From assembly GCF_014211975.1 (NCBI RefSeq), contig NZ_CP060084.1, positions 4,723,001-4,787,000 on the forward strand: 64,000 nt of DNA, read 5' to 3'. Each line of letters begins with the position of its first letter. Positions within the stretch are counted from its first letter, which is position 1. This stretch comes from Teredinibacter haidensis. Its GTDB lineage: Bacteria; Pseudomonadota; Gammaproteobacteria; Pseudomonadales; Cellvibrionaceae. The notes under the pieces were generated by a model. It was not told the origin of the DNA. It made no database searches and saw only the letters and a list, made by a program, of their open reading frames with translations. Positions 63,110 to 64,000 of this stretch are shown here, piece by piece. The translations under genes and the position numbers were made by a program.

Positions 63110-63814
63110 GAGAGTGATCCGTATGGGCGGGGCGGTGGGCCATTGATCATACCGTTCACATATTGTTAGTACAATCGTCCGGCGCCGAGGGAAGGGGGGA
63201 GACTGTTCTTGCTTGCGAGTGTCGTCATCAAAAGGCTCTGGACGACACTTTGGTTAGCTGCAATGAGTAGGCAGGCTTTCTTTGTAGTCGGCGAATTAAA
63301 CCCTACCGGTTTGAAGGTAGATAATATTTATACCTGCCCTCTATCGGTTGCGAGGGGTGGGATATAAAAGGAGAAAACCCGGATTTTTCAAAACAGACTC
63401 CTCATCTGTATGCCGCTAAAAATGAACTTCCGGATATTGATTTCTGTGCTGTTTTTTCCAATTTTTTTATTGTATCAAGCTCAGTGGCGAATTTGGATTG
63501 TTAACCATATTCACATTTTTCCTAGAAAAATTAGGGGGTATGTTAAACGGAGATTTTTCGAGATAGGCGCGTGGAACTACATATATATATGGACTAAATT
63601 TCATTAGTTAATAACTTGTGATGCTTACTCATTGTAACTAGTAGTTCAATAGAGTCTAATTAACCGTAGGATTATTATTGCGAGTAGGTCTTACGGATAT
63701 GCCTCGGTGGTTCTACGGAAGGTCAATCTGTCCCTCTTGCCTTGTAAATTGGCAATCCAACCCAATATCGGATGGAACAGTCAATTTTGTCTGTTCCTAC
63801 CAAAAGGCGATCAA
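63110..63814. other. Intergenic region before the HflK-like gene
   Basis: About 705 bases. A 65-codon plus-strand frame at 63410-63607 has a hydrophobic start (RILISVLFFPIFLLY) but no ribosome site and no known match; it is not called. The frame beginning at 63678 overlaps the HflK-like start in another frame and is rejected. Confidence 0.4.
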
Positions 63815-64000
63815 ATGCCGTCCCAAAATGATGATCCTGGCAGTCAATGGGGGTCAAGACCTCCCTCCCCCCCCGATATTGAGCAGGCCATTGACAGGCT
63901 GAAAAGTTTATTTCTTGGCGGCGGTTCGGGAAAAGATTCTGGCCGCAGCTTGGGTGGGCTGCTTACCGCTGCAATATTATTGCTCATAGTGGTAAGTGTA
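63815..64000 (+). CDS. hflK: HflK-like membrane protease modulator (partial, cut by window end)
   Basis: The first 62 codons are visible. The N-terminus has Gly/Pro/Ser-rich residues with DPGSQWGS, then PPDIEQAIDRLKSLFLGGG, then a membrane segment (LLTAAILLLIVVSV). This is the organisation of HflK: an N-terminal glycine-rich region with a PPDhxxhhxxL helix followed by a transmembrane helix and, beyond the window, a prohibitin-like domain. HflK with HflC regulates the FtsH protease. The ATG at 63815 follows an AAGGCG ribosome-site-like sequence. Only the N-terminus supports the call. Confidence 0.6.
   Translation, partial: MPSQNDDPGSQWGSRPPSPPDIEQAIDRLKSLFLGGGSGKDSGRSLGGLLTAAILLLIVVSV

Noticed and set aside
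63678..63902. A 74-codon frame near the window end.
   Set aside because: It overlaps the HflK-like start in another frame; the HflK-like frame has better composition and family likeness.

Overview
The window looks like the chromosome of a marine, polysaccharide-degrading gammaproteobacterium of the Cellvibrionaceae type (Saccharophagus, Teredinibacter, Cellvibrio). The basis is a modular xylanase with poly-serine linkers and CBM10/CBM60-like modules, a large TonB-dependent receptor beside a mannanase-like lipoprotein, and moderate GC content. This placement is inference from gene content; no rRNA or tRNA gene was seen.

Layout. Positions 1-1483 hold the 3' part of a secreted GH10 xylanase. 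Positions 2319-42172 are one long Rhs locus: a 3762-residue Rhs/YD-repeat polymorphic toxin with its immunity gene, followed by three displaced toxin-tip/immunity pairs (19985-21150, 39640-41022, 41026-42172) that each keep only a short stretch of Rhs core. Mobile and defence DNA lies between these cassettes. Element 1 (14069 to about 19900) has an XRE regulator, a CHC2/TOPRIM/ATPase primase-helicase, a tyrosine recombinase and a hairpin-rich intergenic region. A defence block (21228-28469) has a sigma-like/ImmA-IrrE regulatory operon divergent from an MBL / E2-E1-JAB / 4-TM / DUF4145-like operon. Element 2 (about 29773-37481) has an unusual overlapping operon of IS21-type IstA and IstB, a TOPRIM-like protein and a second tyrosine recombinase, followed by a PD-(D/E)XK-like gene. 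An AbiEi/AbiEii pair (38262-39576) follows. Positions 42245-42705 hold decayed repeats and the 3' ends of two XRE genes, probably scars of element-1-like insertions.

Positions 42977-52985 are a coherent guanidine-nitrogen operon on the minus strand: ABC transporter, two DUF1989-type carboxyguanidine deiminase-like subunits, a urea/guanidine carboxylase and allophanate hydrolase. Upstream are a guanidine-I (ykkC) riboswitch, a terminator and a sigma-54-type promoter. Positions 53342-60750 return to carbohydrate functions: an SMP-30-like lipoprotein, a TonB-dependent receptor and a GH5-like lipoprotein whose catalytic fold appears split and lacks the usual acid/base glutamate. Positions 61174-63109 hold two adjacent minus-strand genes broken by stops and frameshifts. 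The window ends in the first 62 codons of an HflK-like gene.

The strongest candidates for undescribed biology are the IstA-IstB-TOPRIM-tyrosine-recombinase element and its relation to element 1, the ubiquitin-like operon with a sigma/metallopeptidase regulator, and the degenerate GH5 lipoprotein paired with a TonB receptor.
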